Of a DNA stretch of 64,000 bases, positions 51,936-61,138 are shown piece by piece. Each line of letters opens with the position of its first letter. Position 1 is the stretch's first letter. This DNA comes from Brevibacillus laterosporus (GTDB lineage Bacteria > Bacillota > Bacilli > Brevibacillales > Brevibacillaceae). The notes beneath the pieces were generated by a model, which was given only the letters and a program-made list of their open reading frames with translations, had not been told where the DNA came from and did no database searches. The position numbers and the translations under genes were made by a program. The DNA lies in assembly GCA_007833815.1 (NCBI GenBank), contig CP033464.1, positions 3,528,001 through 3,592,000 of the forward strand. Reading direction: 5' to 3'.

Positions 51936-53450
51936 TTATTTTCTTTGGTAAATACCACGTAATTCCTCAAACCGTTTTTTCCTATACGGCTCTCTTCTGC
52001 TTTTTACAGATGTAAAAGGACATTTACAAGAGGTATTTTCTAAGTAGATTTTGGGGATTTCATGGAAATAAAATTCTGGTGCATGGTTTCCTTCGAAGTC
52101 TATATGCAGAAAATAGTCTGGTACACAATCATAGTTAAATACTCCTCTCCAAATACCCTTGAACTTTTTTTGATACTCTGGATTTATTTCTGTTTGATGA
52201 ATCCATTCGTTAAAAAAGGCAATAGCAGCATGAGCTAAGCATCTTCCAAAAACCCATTTAATAGCATCCATATTTTCGTCGATAATAATATTTTTTGATT
52301 TGAATGCCCATTGCCAAAAAAGACTTTCATAGAAAGTATTATCATAGTAAAAAGGAAAATCTACAAAATTATGATTTGCTGGTTCTATACGACCAAATTT
52401 TGAATCCACAAAGCTAGGACTCATATACCTTCTAACAATTGCACTCCAATGTAAATAAGCAAATGCATAAGGACACTGTTGCTCCGTCTCATTCCCCCCA
52501 TAGAATCGATGTATACAAGTTTTATGCTTTTTTAAGATCGTGTTTCTCAACTTTCTTGATATAGAAGATATAGTTTTACAATATGAGTTATACAAATCTT
52601 CCTGAAATTCTATTTCTAATTTATCATTCAGATATTCTTGGGATTTTTGTGTTCTACATTGGTTATTTTTAATTTTTTTCTCCGTTGTTTTTATCAGTCT
52701 GATATTTCGGGTGCTCTGCACTTTTTTATAAGGTTGTAGATCCTCACTCTGTACAGAAACACTTTGTAATATACCATCTAACAGACTAGTCTTTTCACTG
52801 AATTTTGTTGGGAATATATGAAGGTTACTTATATACGTCTTTTGGTTTTCATTAAGTGATAGCCACTTTAAGACATTTTTACAAACTAACTCTTCTTCCT
52901 TTCCCCAGTGTTGAAAAAACCTTTCTCTTCTCCTTTTTTTAAAAAACATATATCCACATTTACATTGGAATGGAGAAGTCAATAGTTGGTCGCTACACTC
53001 ATAAGGAATTAGATGTTTACAATGGGGACAATAATTTTCCAAAGGAATCATGTGAAATGGACAATGATACAGTAATGTAAACTGGTGAAATACACTATGA
53101 TACCCTGTCCGTATACATTTCTTACAAAAAAACAAATGATCTCGAATAAAAGCTTTATCCTCATATTTTTGATTAAAATGCCCAATTAATTGCTGTAGAT
53201 TATTTTGATATTCTTTTAAAAAATGAAATTGAAGGATATGATTCGTTTGTTCAAGATCAAAACCTTGTAAGGATAAATATGTGCGGTGACACCTTCCTGC
53301 ATTAGTTTTTAAAGATTTTACATGGTTTGAACCTAATAATTTTAATACCTCTTTCGATGTTAGTTCGTTTGCATATTTAAATTTTTCTATCGTAGACCAA
53401 GGTGATTCAAACCATCTCACCCACTCTTTTCTCCAAGTAAACCTACTCAA
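51936..53450 (-). CDS. tniQ: TniQ/TnsD-type target selector 2
   Basis: A 504-residue paralogue of the TniQ at 46670. It shares FTWRKEWVRWFESPWSTIEK at the N-terminus, zinc ligands in FCKKCIRTGYHSVFHQ, YHCPFHMIPLENYCPHCKH and FQCKCGYMF, and SRREPYRKKRFEEL at the end. It lies outside the right-end repeats, so either the true right end is further out, or it belongs to a second element of which only this gene remains. The two proteins differ at most positions, so they may recognise different target sites. Confidence 0.88.
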   Translation of the reverse strand: MSRFTWRKEWVRWFESPWSTIEKFKYANELTSKEVLKLLGSNHVKSLKTNAGRCHRTYLSLQGFDLEQTNHILQFHFLKEYQNNLQQLIGHFNQKYEDKAFIRDHLFFCKKCIRTGYHSVFHQFTLLYHCPFHMIPLENYCPHCKHLIPYECSDQLLTSPFQCKCGYMFFKKRRRERFFQHWGKEEELVCKNVLKWLSLNENQKTYISNLHIFPTKFSEKTSLLDGILQSVSVQSEDLQPYKKVQSTRNIRLIKTTEKKIKNNQCRTQKSQEYLNDKLEIEFQEDLYNSYCKTISSISRKLRNTILKKHKTCIHRFYGGNETEQQCPYAFAYLHWSAIVRRYMSPSFVDSKFGRIEPANHNFVDFPFYYDNTFYESLFWQWAFKSKNIIIDENMDAIKWVFGRCLAHAAIAFFNEWIHQTEINPEYQKKFKGIWRGVFNYDCVPDYFLHIDFEGNHAPEFYFHEIPKIYLENTSCKCPFTSVKSRREPYRKKRFEELRGIYQRK

Positions 53451-53596
53451 AGTACCTTCACCCCATTATTTTTAGATGCGTATCTAAAACGAGTAATTTT
53501 GAATGGATATTTTTATTAAAAATACCATATTTAACAATAAATTACTCTTACAAAAGAGAAATTTATACATAAAAAAACAAAAGACCAGATCTACTC
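53451..53596. other. Leader of second tniQ, bounded by IS3 element
   Basis: AT-rich DNA between the minus-strand tniQ start and the IS3 left end. It probably holds the tniQ promoter on the minus strand; I see no repeats of the GACACAAA type here. Confidence 0.4.
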
Positions 53597-53662
53597 TGAT
53601 ATGCTCCCCTAAAGGTAGACAGGTGAAATAATAAAACCTGCTACTGTGAGGGGAGCTTTTTC

Positions 53663-54340
53663 ATGCCTAAAGTACAATATGGTGCGCCAGAGAAATTCGC
53701 CATCCTACAAGAAGTTGAAAGTGGCCAGTGGGGTCTTATGGCTACAGTTAAAAAATACGGGATTAACAAATCAACCTTAGCGAAATGGCGAGGTCGTTAT
53801 GAAGTGTATGGATACGAAGGGTTAGAGGTTCGAACCCACAATAGAAGTTATTCTGCGGAACTAAAGCTTCAAGCGGTGAGGGATTATCTCTATGGGGGAT
53901 TGTCACAATATCAGACCATCGATAAGTACAAGATAGCCAGCCGAACACAACTCTCCAACTGGGTAAAGAAGTATAATGGTCATAGCAGCTTAAAAACCTA
54001 TACAGGGGGAGTGAAAGCTATGACGAAAGGTCGATCTACAACTTGGCAGGAGAGGATTGATATTGTTCTTTATTGTCTTACCCATCATCATGACTATCAA
54101 AAGACAGCGGAGCAGTACCAGGTCTCCTACCAACAAGTGTACCAATGGGTAAAGAAGTATGAAAATGACGGTCAGGATGCTTTACAGGATGGGCGGGGAA
54201 GAAAAAAAGCGCTTGAGGAGTTAACCGAAGCGGATCGCCAAAAGTTCGCAATGAAAAAGCTGGAGTATGAAAATGAGCGGCTTCGAGCAGAGAATGCTTT
54301 CTTAAAAAAGTTACAGGAAATCGAAAGGTGGCGACGTTAA
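53663..54340 (+). CDS. IS3-family OrfA
   Basis: A 225-residue DNA-binding protein with two helix-turn-helix units (KYGINKSTLAKWRGRYEVYG and QYQVSYQQVYQWVKKYENDG) and a leucine-zipper-like tail (EYENERLRAENAFLKKLQEI). AAAAAAG near 54303 before the end is a typical slippery site for making the OrfAB transposase. GAGGGGAGC precedes the ATG. Confidence 0.92.
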   Translation: MPKVQYGAPEKFAILQEVESGQWGLMATVKKYGINKSTLAKWRGRYEVYGYEGLEVRTHNRSYSAELKLQAVRDYLYGGLSQYQTIDKYKIASRTQLSNWVKKYNGHSSLKTYTGGVKAMTKGRSTTWQERIDIVLYCLTHHHDYQKTAEQYQVSYQQVYQWVKKYENDGQDALQDGRGRKKALEELTEADRQKFAMKKLEYENERLRAENAFLKKLQEIERWRR

Positions 54341-55208
54341 GCCAATATCGGCAGGAGAATGTCTACCTTGCCATTCAAGCCAAGAAGAACAATGTAGCGT
54401 GCAGGTATTGTGTGAAATCGCAAAGATTTCACGGTCAAGCTATTACAAATGGCTCAATCGCAAAACCAGTTCTCGTGAACTGAAAAATCAACAACTCACT
54501 GATGCCATGCTCTCGTTATACGAGAAGGTTGATGGCATCTACGGGTACCGTCGGTTAACCCTCCATTTGCGCCGCCAGACCCAGCGACGGATCAATCATA
54601 AGCGAATACAACGCCTTATGAAGAAAAAAGGAATCCAATCGGTGATCCGCAGAAAGAGAAAAAAATATGCGCGTTCAACTCCACAGCAAGTTGCTGAGAA
54701 TCTGTTAAATCGTGAGTTTTATGCGAAAACACCGAATGAGAAGTGGGTAACCGATATAACGGAATTCAAGTACGGAAGTGGCCAGAAGGCCTATTTAAGT
54801 GCTATCTTAGACCTTCATGATAACTCGATTGTCTCCTATGTTTTAGGCCATTCCAATAACAATAGCCTTGTGTTTAAAACAGTGAATTTGGCCTTGCAAG
54901 CGGTACCAGGAAGTAAGCCTATGCTTCATAGTGATCGAGGTTTTCAATATACCTCTTTCAGGTTCAAAAAGTTATTTGCCGACAAACTAACCCACAGCAT
55001 GTCCCGAGTTGGCAGGTGTATTGATAACGGTCCAATAGAAGCGTTCTGGGGAACCCTTAAATGTGAGAAGTATTATTTGCATTCATATAGTACCTTCGAG
55101 GAACTTAAGAAAGACATTGATGACTACATGTACTTTTACAATAACGACCGATTACAGGTAAAACTAAACAGCCTTAGTCCAATGGAATACAGAACTAAGG
55201 CTGCTTAA
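54341..55208 (+). pseudogene. IS3-family OrfB, frameshifted near its start
   Basis: The rve-type catalytic domain is complete (VQVLCEIAKISRSSYYKWLN, first Asp in WVTDITEFK, second in LHSDRGFQYTS, Glu in GPIEAFWGTLK). Its N-terminus, however, lies in another frame (LSQYRQENVYLAIQAKKNN, the frame reached by a -1 slip from orfA), and the two meet near 54392-54398, out of phase by one base. So the normal OrfAB fusion would stop early. A sequencing indel would explain it too. Confidence 0.75.
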
Positions 55209-55254
55209 CTGTTTTTTATTTTTTGTACTGTCTACTTGACAGGGTGCAGTTCAC

Positions 55255-55608
55255 TCGATCTAGTGTCTTCTGTCTCTTCATTTAATCCCCCAGTCTTTTT
55301 TTAATGTTGGTTTAGAATAAAGTTTGATTAAAAATTACTCTAAATCCTTGATTTCACTGCATATAAAAAGCCATTATTTTGAACAAAGATTGATCAAAAC
55401 GATGGCTCTCTTTTACTTTTCAGAACTGTTTTTTATAAAAAAGTTTGATTAATTTAATGCTCCTTATTCCACTAAAGAGCCCGTTAGTTTAATAAAAGAC
55501 AGCAACAAAAAGAATCAATTTCGAAAAAAGATTGAACAAAATTGATTATACAATACCGGATGGAAATGTAATACAAGAAGTTTGACCATTAGGATGGGTT
55601 TTGTTGAA
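55255..55608. repeat. AAAGNTTGAT repeats, likely Tn554-type element end
   Basis: Four direct copies of AAAG[T/A]TTGA[T/A][T/C]AAAA-like sites at 55319, 55385, 55440 and 55527. Similar inverted copies are found near 56286 (ATCAAACTTTTTT) and 61110 (TTATCAAACTTTATTTT). They bracket the tnpABC genes and their cargo. I see no gene in this stretch; a dispersed-repeat copy (GAGCCCGTTAGTTTAATA) lies at 55477-55498. Confidence 0.5.
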
Positions 55609-56112
55609 CTACATTTGTGGGGCTTCCATACCAAACTTTGCCCATTCCTCTTTTGAAGGACCATAAATTCCTGGGACAGTTAATCCTGCCTGTCGCATAA
55701 GAACTGTCATTTGTCCTCGATGGTGGCTTTGATGTTGAATCAAAAACATTAATAGTGAACCATTTGGCATCTGTTGACCTATAAATTCGATACGTTCTTG
55801 TAGTGTATGGTCAGTCCATTCTTTTTTTAATGCCTGTACAAATGCATTACTAGCTTGATGATAACTGTCTGCTATAAACTGAGCCGTAGTAGGAACGGGA
55901 TAATCTTCGGCTGGGGCATCAAACGTTAAGTTTGTATTTGAAGTAATAATGCGAATAGCAGCAACGGTATGCCAAGCAATACGTCCTAAAGTCCAATTTT
56001 GTGAAGTTATTTCCTGTTTAAGTGATTCATCAGTTAGATTACTCAGTAGTTTCTGTGTAGCAGCAGCTTCGAACTCCCAAGATTTTAAAAAATGGTCTAA
56101 GGTTTGGAACAT
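55609..56112 (-). CDS. DinB-family protein
   Basis: A 167-residue four-helix-bundle protein of the DinB/YfiT family. The metal-binding histidines are in LGRIAWHTVAAI and IQHQSHHRGQMTVLMRQAGL, a standard three-His set. Family members include thiol transferases for bacillithiol and proteins of unknown role. Probably cargo of the Tn554-type element. Confidence 0.9.
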   Translation of the reverse strand: MFQTLDHFLKSWEFEAAATQKLLSNLTDESLKQEITSQNWTLGRIAWHTVAAIRIITSNTNLTFDAPAEDYPVPTTAQFIADSYHQASNAFVQALKKEWTDHTLQERIEFIGQQMPNGSLLMFLIQHQSHHRGQMTVLMRQAGLTVPGIYGPSKEEWAKFGMEAPQM

Positions 56113-56381
56113 AAAAAAATCCCCCTAAAAAATGTTTGTTTAATTCTTCTATTTTTAATTTACAAGATAGATTTGAATTATTAACAGATTAATTGAAATG
56201 TTCTATAATATCTACACTAAATCCTTCTTACGCTAACCTCTCCTGCCCGTTAGTGAAATAAGAAATTCTAGCTCACAGGATTTCTTATCAAACTTTTTTA
56301 TAAATGATCAGACTTTTTCAAATTATCACTCCTTTACTTCTTGTTAAACAATCGCGCCCTTTAGCTTAATAAGAGAACCCC
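56113..56381. other. Intergenic region with dispersed repeats
   Basis: Two short-repeat copies (56243-56264 with CCTGCCCGTTAGTGAAATAA; 56341-56374 with AACAATCGCGCCCTTTAG) and an inverted ATCAAACTTTTTT site. No gene. Confidence 0.5.
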
Positions 56382-57149
56382 TTATTCAAATACAACCATT
56401 TCTCCGACATCTATAAATCCAAATCGCTTATAGATATTTTTCCCATCATCTGAAGCCTGTAATACAACTGGTTTTTGTTTATCCTTTGTTTGATTTAGAA
56501 GAAATTGAAACATTTCACTGCCAATTCCTTTACCTCTAAATGTTTCTTTTGTCATCACATCATAAATACCATAACTATCTTTGCTTTCTATTAATAAACC
56601 AGTAGTTACAGCCATTTCGTCTATGCATCCAATAAACATTTGAACTTCTGAACCTAATTTTATTTGTGAAAACTTATTAAAGTAACTTTCTAATGCATCT
56701 TTTTCTGGTGTGCCTTCAAATAAGCTCATAAATACCTCTATATATTTTAAAAGTTCTTCATTATTTTTCACATTAGTAATCATAAGCTGATGGGAAATTC
56801 TTTGACCAACATTAAGAGTATTTTCAAGTTTCATCATTACATTACGTTCCGTTTCTTTTAGGTCATATTCTTGCATAAGTTTTTTCCAATCATCGTTTAA
56901 ATACTGAGCATCAATCCAAATACTAAAGGGATATTCTTTATAAGAAAAATTATCGATTCCATGTCTAATCTTAACTGCATTTTTGATATTTGGAGATTTC
57001 GGCAATAATACATTGAATGTATCAGTAGGAATTTCTGTATTTGCTATGACGAAATCTTCTTCCTTTGTAAGTTCTCCACTAACTGCATGAGTAAATACTT
57101 TTAATTTTTCTTCAAAATTGTTTATTACTAATTGTTGATTTGTAATCAT
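56382..57149 (-). CDS. GNAT-family N-acetyltransferase
   Basis: A 255-residue protein whose C-terminal 120 residues are a GNAT domain: SYGIYDVMTKETFRGKGIGS with the acetyl-CoA loop RGKGIG, then QFLLNQTK and YKRFGFIDVGEMVVFE. The N-terminal half is unlike known domains to me. Substrate unknown. Probably cargo of the Tn554-type element. Confidence 0.85.
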   Translation of the reverse strand: MITNQQLVINNFEEKLKVFTHAVSGELTKEEDFVIANTEIPTDTFNVLLPKSPNIKNAVKIRHGIDNFSYKEYPFSIWIDAQYLNDDWKKLMQEYDLKETERNVMMKLENTLNVGQRISHQLMITNVKNNEELLKYIEVFMSLFEGTPEKDALESYFNKFSQIKLGSEVQMFIGCIDEMAVTTGLLIESKDSYGIYDVMTKETFRGKGIGSEMFQFLLNQTKDKQKPVVLQASDDGKNIYKRFGFIDVGEMVVFE

Positions 57150-57331
57150 GTTTTTGCACCTTTCAATTTAATTTAGCGCGCTCTTTTTTATTATAAGGTC
57201 ACTTAAATTCTAAAAAAACTGTGTTCACAGTATTTATATCCTCCCATAATTTTCAGAAAACATTGAAGTGATTCATTTTCTTTTTTCAATAATCTGGCCC
57301 GATTGTTGAAAAGGAGGAAGTTTTTCTCTGA

Positions 57332-57712
57332 CTATAACCTTTTATAAACATCCGCATAAGCTACTTTCAATTGCTCTCTGAGTTGCCTGTTTTCTTCCTC
57401 CAATTTTTTGTTCTTCCTTTTTAGAGAGGCGATAAGGGCATCTTTATTGCTTTCGTTCATTTCTCGCTTTAGTTGTTTCGATGTAGACACTTGTGACTGT
57501 TGACTTCGCAATGTTTCAATCCTTGAACGAAATTCTTTGTTATTATAGAGCGTTGCTTTAGAAACATCAGCTTCACTGGATACACTATTAAAATTTATTT
57601 TTTCATTGGCTTTTATGAGCCTTTTAATGGCTTCATCTACTCTCAGGTAGGTATTCGCCTTTCGTTTGGCATGTATTGCTTTCAAATGAGCAGAACGGTC
57701 ATATTCAGACAT
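57332..57712 (-). CDS. tnpC: Tn554-type TnpC (DUF6262)
   Basis: A 126-residue protein with a helical DNA-binding N-terminal half (VSSEADVSKATLYNNKEFRS) and a long coiled coil (LKRKNKKLEEENRQLREQLK). In Tn554 TnpC (125 residues) influences efficiency and orientation of integration. It overlaps the end of tnpB by 8 bases. Confidence 0.85.
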   Translation of the reverse strand: MSEYDRSAHLKAIHAKRKANTYLRVDEAIKRLIKANEKINFNSVSSEADVSKATLYNNKEFRSRIETLRSQQSQVSTSKQLKREMNESNKDALIASLKRKNKKLEEENRQLREQLKVAYADVYKRL

Positions 57713-59822
57713 TTTTAACCCCCAACTTTCTTTTCATTCGATCTTGTCTACCAAAAATAATATTTCCTTCTTGAAGAGTATTTAAAATGTTTTGGTAACG
57801 TTGTAGATTCTTTTGGTTCTTCTCCGCAATATCTTCTCGACCTCGTTGTTTTGCTATTTCAATTGCCTTTGTGGTTGTTTTAATATGAAGTTCATACTTT
57901 TCCTTATCTAACTCTGAAAAACCTACCGCTAAATCTTTACATGGTGTTTGATTATCACCACAAGTTAGGCAAGGAGGTGCTTCCATATGAGGGCAGTTTC
58001 CGTTCAACCGAGCGTGACACGTTCCATAAGGGTTGTCCATCGCATTTAGCTTATGATCCTGCCATAAGGCATCCAATATGTCAGTTGGAATATCTTCTCC
58101 TGCTTTAATTTCTTGTACTTCACCGTTTAAGTCAAAACTGAATACCCCTTGTTTTATTACCAATTCAAACACTTTCCTTTTGGTATCATCTAATAACTTG
58201 GCGTATCGTAATGTCATTTCTGGAGATGCGTGAGCCAACAATTCTTATACGGTTAGAATATCCGCACCACCGTTTAACATTTTTACACCGTAGGTGTGTC
58301 GGAATTGGTGAGGTTTAAAATGAAATAAGTTCCCATTTTCATCGGTGATGTTCTTTTGCATTGCTAATATATTTAGTTGATCTTGAAAAAAACTTTGATT
58401 AAATGGTTTTCCTTTGCGCTGACCACGATAGCGAACGAAAATATACCCTTTGGGGTTGTTGTCTTGATTACCCAATTCTTTGGATATATCAATCAGAACG
58501 GCAAGTATACCTGCTAACTCATCATCAATCGGAATCCTATGTCCTTTTAAGTATGTTTTTTTAACATCAGTTTCTATGTAATATTTACCATTGAGTTTGA
58601 CTAAGCAATCAGAAGTTAACCCAAGTGCATCGGATATTCTTAGTCCTGTTTTAAACGTTATCCAAACAACAGGTTGAAAATCTTTATGCAAGTCATTGAT
58701 ATGAGTGAATAATTGCTCTAATACATAGTCGGGAATATAGTCAATTTGGTCAATGGATTTTTTCCGTACTTTCGGTTTATCATCGGGAAAAATCAATCGT
58801 TGTACAGGTGTTTCAGGAGCCATTTCATATTCGTACCGTTGAATATCTTCAAGGAACTTTTGTAGTTTTGTTAGTGAGAGATTTACATACTGTTCGGGTT
58901 GAGAGTTACGTTTCTTCAAATTGTTTTTAGCGTATTCATGTAAATATTCAATATATTTTACAATATGTGTACGATTTAAAGCCTTTAAATCCTGCCACGT
59001 TGGCTCTAAAGAAAATACAAATGTGAAAAACACTGGGAGAAAAGCTAGATAGTTTTTTGCTGTACACCATGAAAATTTGTTTTTACTAAGCAATCGTTGT
59101 TTTATATATTTCTTTATTTGCTCACGAATATCTTTATCAAACTTTGAAAAATTAAGGTAATATTGACTTTTACTTTTATTGTATTCTATACCGTACTTAT
59201 CATGTAAAACACGAACATCCCATTTGTCTTTTTCAAACTCTTCTCGGTTGTCCGTGAATTGAAATAACATATTATAAGTTTTTCTTAAAAAACCTGCTAC
59301 TGGTGTTTTTTCAACCAAATCGTTTTGAATTATCATTTGTTTAAACCGATGAGTAGTGACTCCATTTTCATTCAACCAAAACAAATACTCTCGTTCTACT
59401 TTATCAATATCCAAATCCAACAATGATGTTAGTTCAGGATAATTTTTGTTTATGAACTCGGTCATTTTCTTTAATGGGAATTGATAAGCGTTAAAAACAC
59501 TACTTATTGTCCATAAATCGTTAAAGAGTTGTTGATAATAAATATATTTCACTTCTATGTTGATTGTAGGGTTGGTGAATCGGAAATATATATTTTTATT
59601 GGCATACTTATAATTTGATACTAATTCCTCAAACTGTTTTATTTCACCAATAAAATGGATATTCCACTTGTCATTCACTAAGAAATAGGGATTGTTTACT
59701 TGTACAACTGTAACCGAACCATCTTCATTTATTGTTTTTACGAGAAAGGTGGATAGTATATTTTTTTGTGCTTCATGAAATCTCTGTTCAATCACATAAA
59801 TTTTTTTCGTTTCTTTCATCAA
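57705..59822 (-). pseudogene. tnpB: Tn554-type recombinase TnpB, nonsense mutation
   Basis: A tyrosine recombinase of 705 codons interrupted by a single in-frame TAA (minus strand, at 58245-58247) in the segment GADILTV-stop-ELLAHASPEM, where CAA for Gln is expected. Before it are the catalytic Arg region (TFKTGLRISDALGL) and HQFRHTYG; after it the catalytic Tyr (LRYAKLLDD) and a Cys-rich C-terminal part (CPHMEAPPCLTCGDNQTPC). The break separates the Tyr from the rest, so no active enzyme is made unless the codon is read through. Confidence 0.9.
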
Positions 59823-59833
59823 TTAACTCCTTT

Positions 59834-60934
59834 TCATTCCAGTTTCGATAAATTAAATTCGGACTGTGCTTTTTCCCAATCCTCACGGATTTCTTCTTCC
59901 GAAGGATGAAGGTATAAGTTCATTGTTGTTTGAATTTGTGCGTGTCCTAATCGTTCTTGTACCTGCTTAATATCTTTGGTTTTCTGATAGAATATGGTGG
60001 CGTGTGTATGGCGAAATAGATGGGGGTGTAAGTTTAGCCCTGTTTTCTTCCTCAAACGCTTAAAAAGAGATTCTACGTTCCAATATTCCATTGGTTTTCC
60101 TATATCTTTTCCCCTTAGTTTTACAAAAGTAAAGTTTGAATCTAAATCTAATTCGTCAATCACTTCATACAAATAATCATCATATAAATCCATTAAAGAT
60201 TGTGACACATAAATTTCTCGTTCCCCTGTTTTTAACATTGCACCGTTTTCTAATTCCCCTCGATCTACTAAACGAATCCGATGCCCCTTTTGATGATCAA
60301 AAACAAAATCCTCCATAAAGAGAGCGAGAGCTTCTCCAATACGTAATCCCGTTTCAAATAACAATTGAATTAAGAACTTATCTCGTATATTAGTGGTTGC
60401 TTGTAATACTTGTTGTACTTGTTCTTTTCTGAGTGTATCTACTCTTTTGCGTGGTTCTTTTAATTTCAGTATATTTCTAATTGATGGCTTGTCCTTATTA
60501 ACATGATGTAAGAAACTTTTGTAACGTGAGTTTCCTCCTGTAAATACTTGTTTCATTAACTTTTCCATCATGTCATTTTGTACCACTTCATTTCGGTAAA
60601 GGTAGTCATAGAAGTTTGCTACAACTGTAATTGTAAGGTTAATTGTTTTTTCCCTTCGCTTTGATTTCTCTTGTTGAAGGGGAGTGACCTTTGAACTCTC
60701 ATAAGGACTTCTTAACCACCCCACAAACTCTATTAAATCCTCTAATCTAATAAACTTATAATCTTTGTTTGTTTCTTCTAAGTAGGTAAAAAAATGTTTT
60801 AAGGAATAACAATATGTTTTTTGAGTATTAGGGCTTTTTCCTGTCTTGTCTAAATACTTTATATACCTCATGACTGGCATTACAGGCAACCCCTCTTGAT
60901 CTAGTAATATGTATCTCTTATTGTTATTCTCCAA
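59834..60934 (-). CDS. tnpA: Tn554-type recombinase TnpA
   Basis: A 366-residue tyrosine recombinase (361 in Tn554). Core-binding domain about residues 20-120 (SPNTQKTYCYSLKHFFTYLE), catalytic set Arg in LLFETGLRIGEALAL, His-x-x-Arg in HPHLFRHTHATIF, second His in ERLGHAQIQTTMNLYLHP with the nucleophilic Tyr. Intact. Followed after 11 bases by tnpB. Confidence 0.94.
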   Translation of the reverse strand: MENNNKRYILLDQEGLPVMPVMRYIKYLDKTGKSPNTQKTYCYSLKHFFTYLEETNKDYKFIRLEDLIEFVGWLRSPYESSKVTPLQQEKSKRREKTINLTITVVANFYDYLYRNEVVQNDMMEKLMKQVFTGGNSRYKSFLHHVNKDKPSIRNILKLKEPRKRVDTLRKEQVQQVLQATTNIRDKFLIQLLFETGLRIGEALALFMEDFVFDHQKGHRIRLVDRGELENGAMLKTGEREIYVSQSLMDLYDDYLYEVIDELDLDSNFTFVKLRGKDIGKPMEYWNVESLFKRLRKKTGLNLHPHLFRHTHATIFYQKTKDIKQVQERLGHAQIQTTMNLYLHPSEEEIREDWEKAQSEFNLSKLE

Positions 60935-61138
60935 AATAACCTCTTGAACTCTAATAGCACTTCACCCCCAAATAATCTTTTTATATTTTATACATATTGA
61001 ACGATTTTTTAAATATCTAAATAAAAAATTTAATATGTAAAGAAAAGAGGATATATGCTCATATATTAAACATAATATCCTATTATTAGTTTAGTCTATT
61101 TAAGTTTTGAATTATCAAACTTTATTTTAAAACCACAT

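Larger units (their letters stand above)
53597..55254 (+). mobile_element. IS3-family insertion sequence (IS150-like)
   Basis: Imperfect inverted ends starting TGATATGC (53597) and, read from the right, TGAACTGC (55254), both followed by CCC and a shared GTAGACAG block. The 3-base target duplication CTC is found at 53594-53596 and 55255-55257. It contains orfA and orfB of the IS3 type; orfB carries a frameshift. Confidence 0.88.
55319..61135 (-). mobile_element. Tn554-type transposon (approximate limits)
   Basis: tnpA, tnpB and tnpC on the minus strand are in the order of Tn554, a target-specific element moved by two tyrosine recombinases. DinB and GNAT genes are the cargo. The limits are set by the AAAGTTTGAT-like repeats in opposite orientation near 55.3-55.5 and 61.11 kb. 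tnpB has a nonsense codon, so it is probably immobile. Confidence 0.55.

Noticed and set aside
46670-53450. CRISPR-associated transposon (CAST)
   Set aside because: Two TniQ genes prompted the idea, but there is no Cas gene, repeat-spacer array or crRNA-like sequence in the window.
55319-55541. AAAGTTTGAT sites as a replication origin iteron array
   Set aside because: There is no replication gene nearby and similar inverted sites lie at the other side of the tnp genes, so element ends are the simpler reading.
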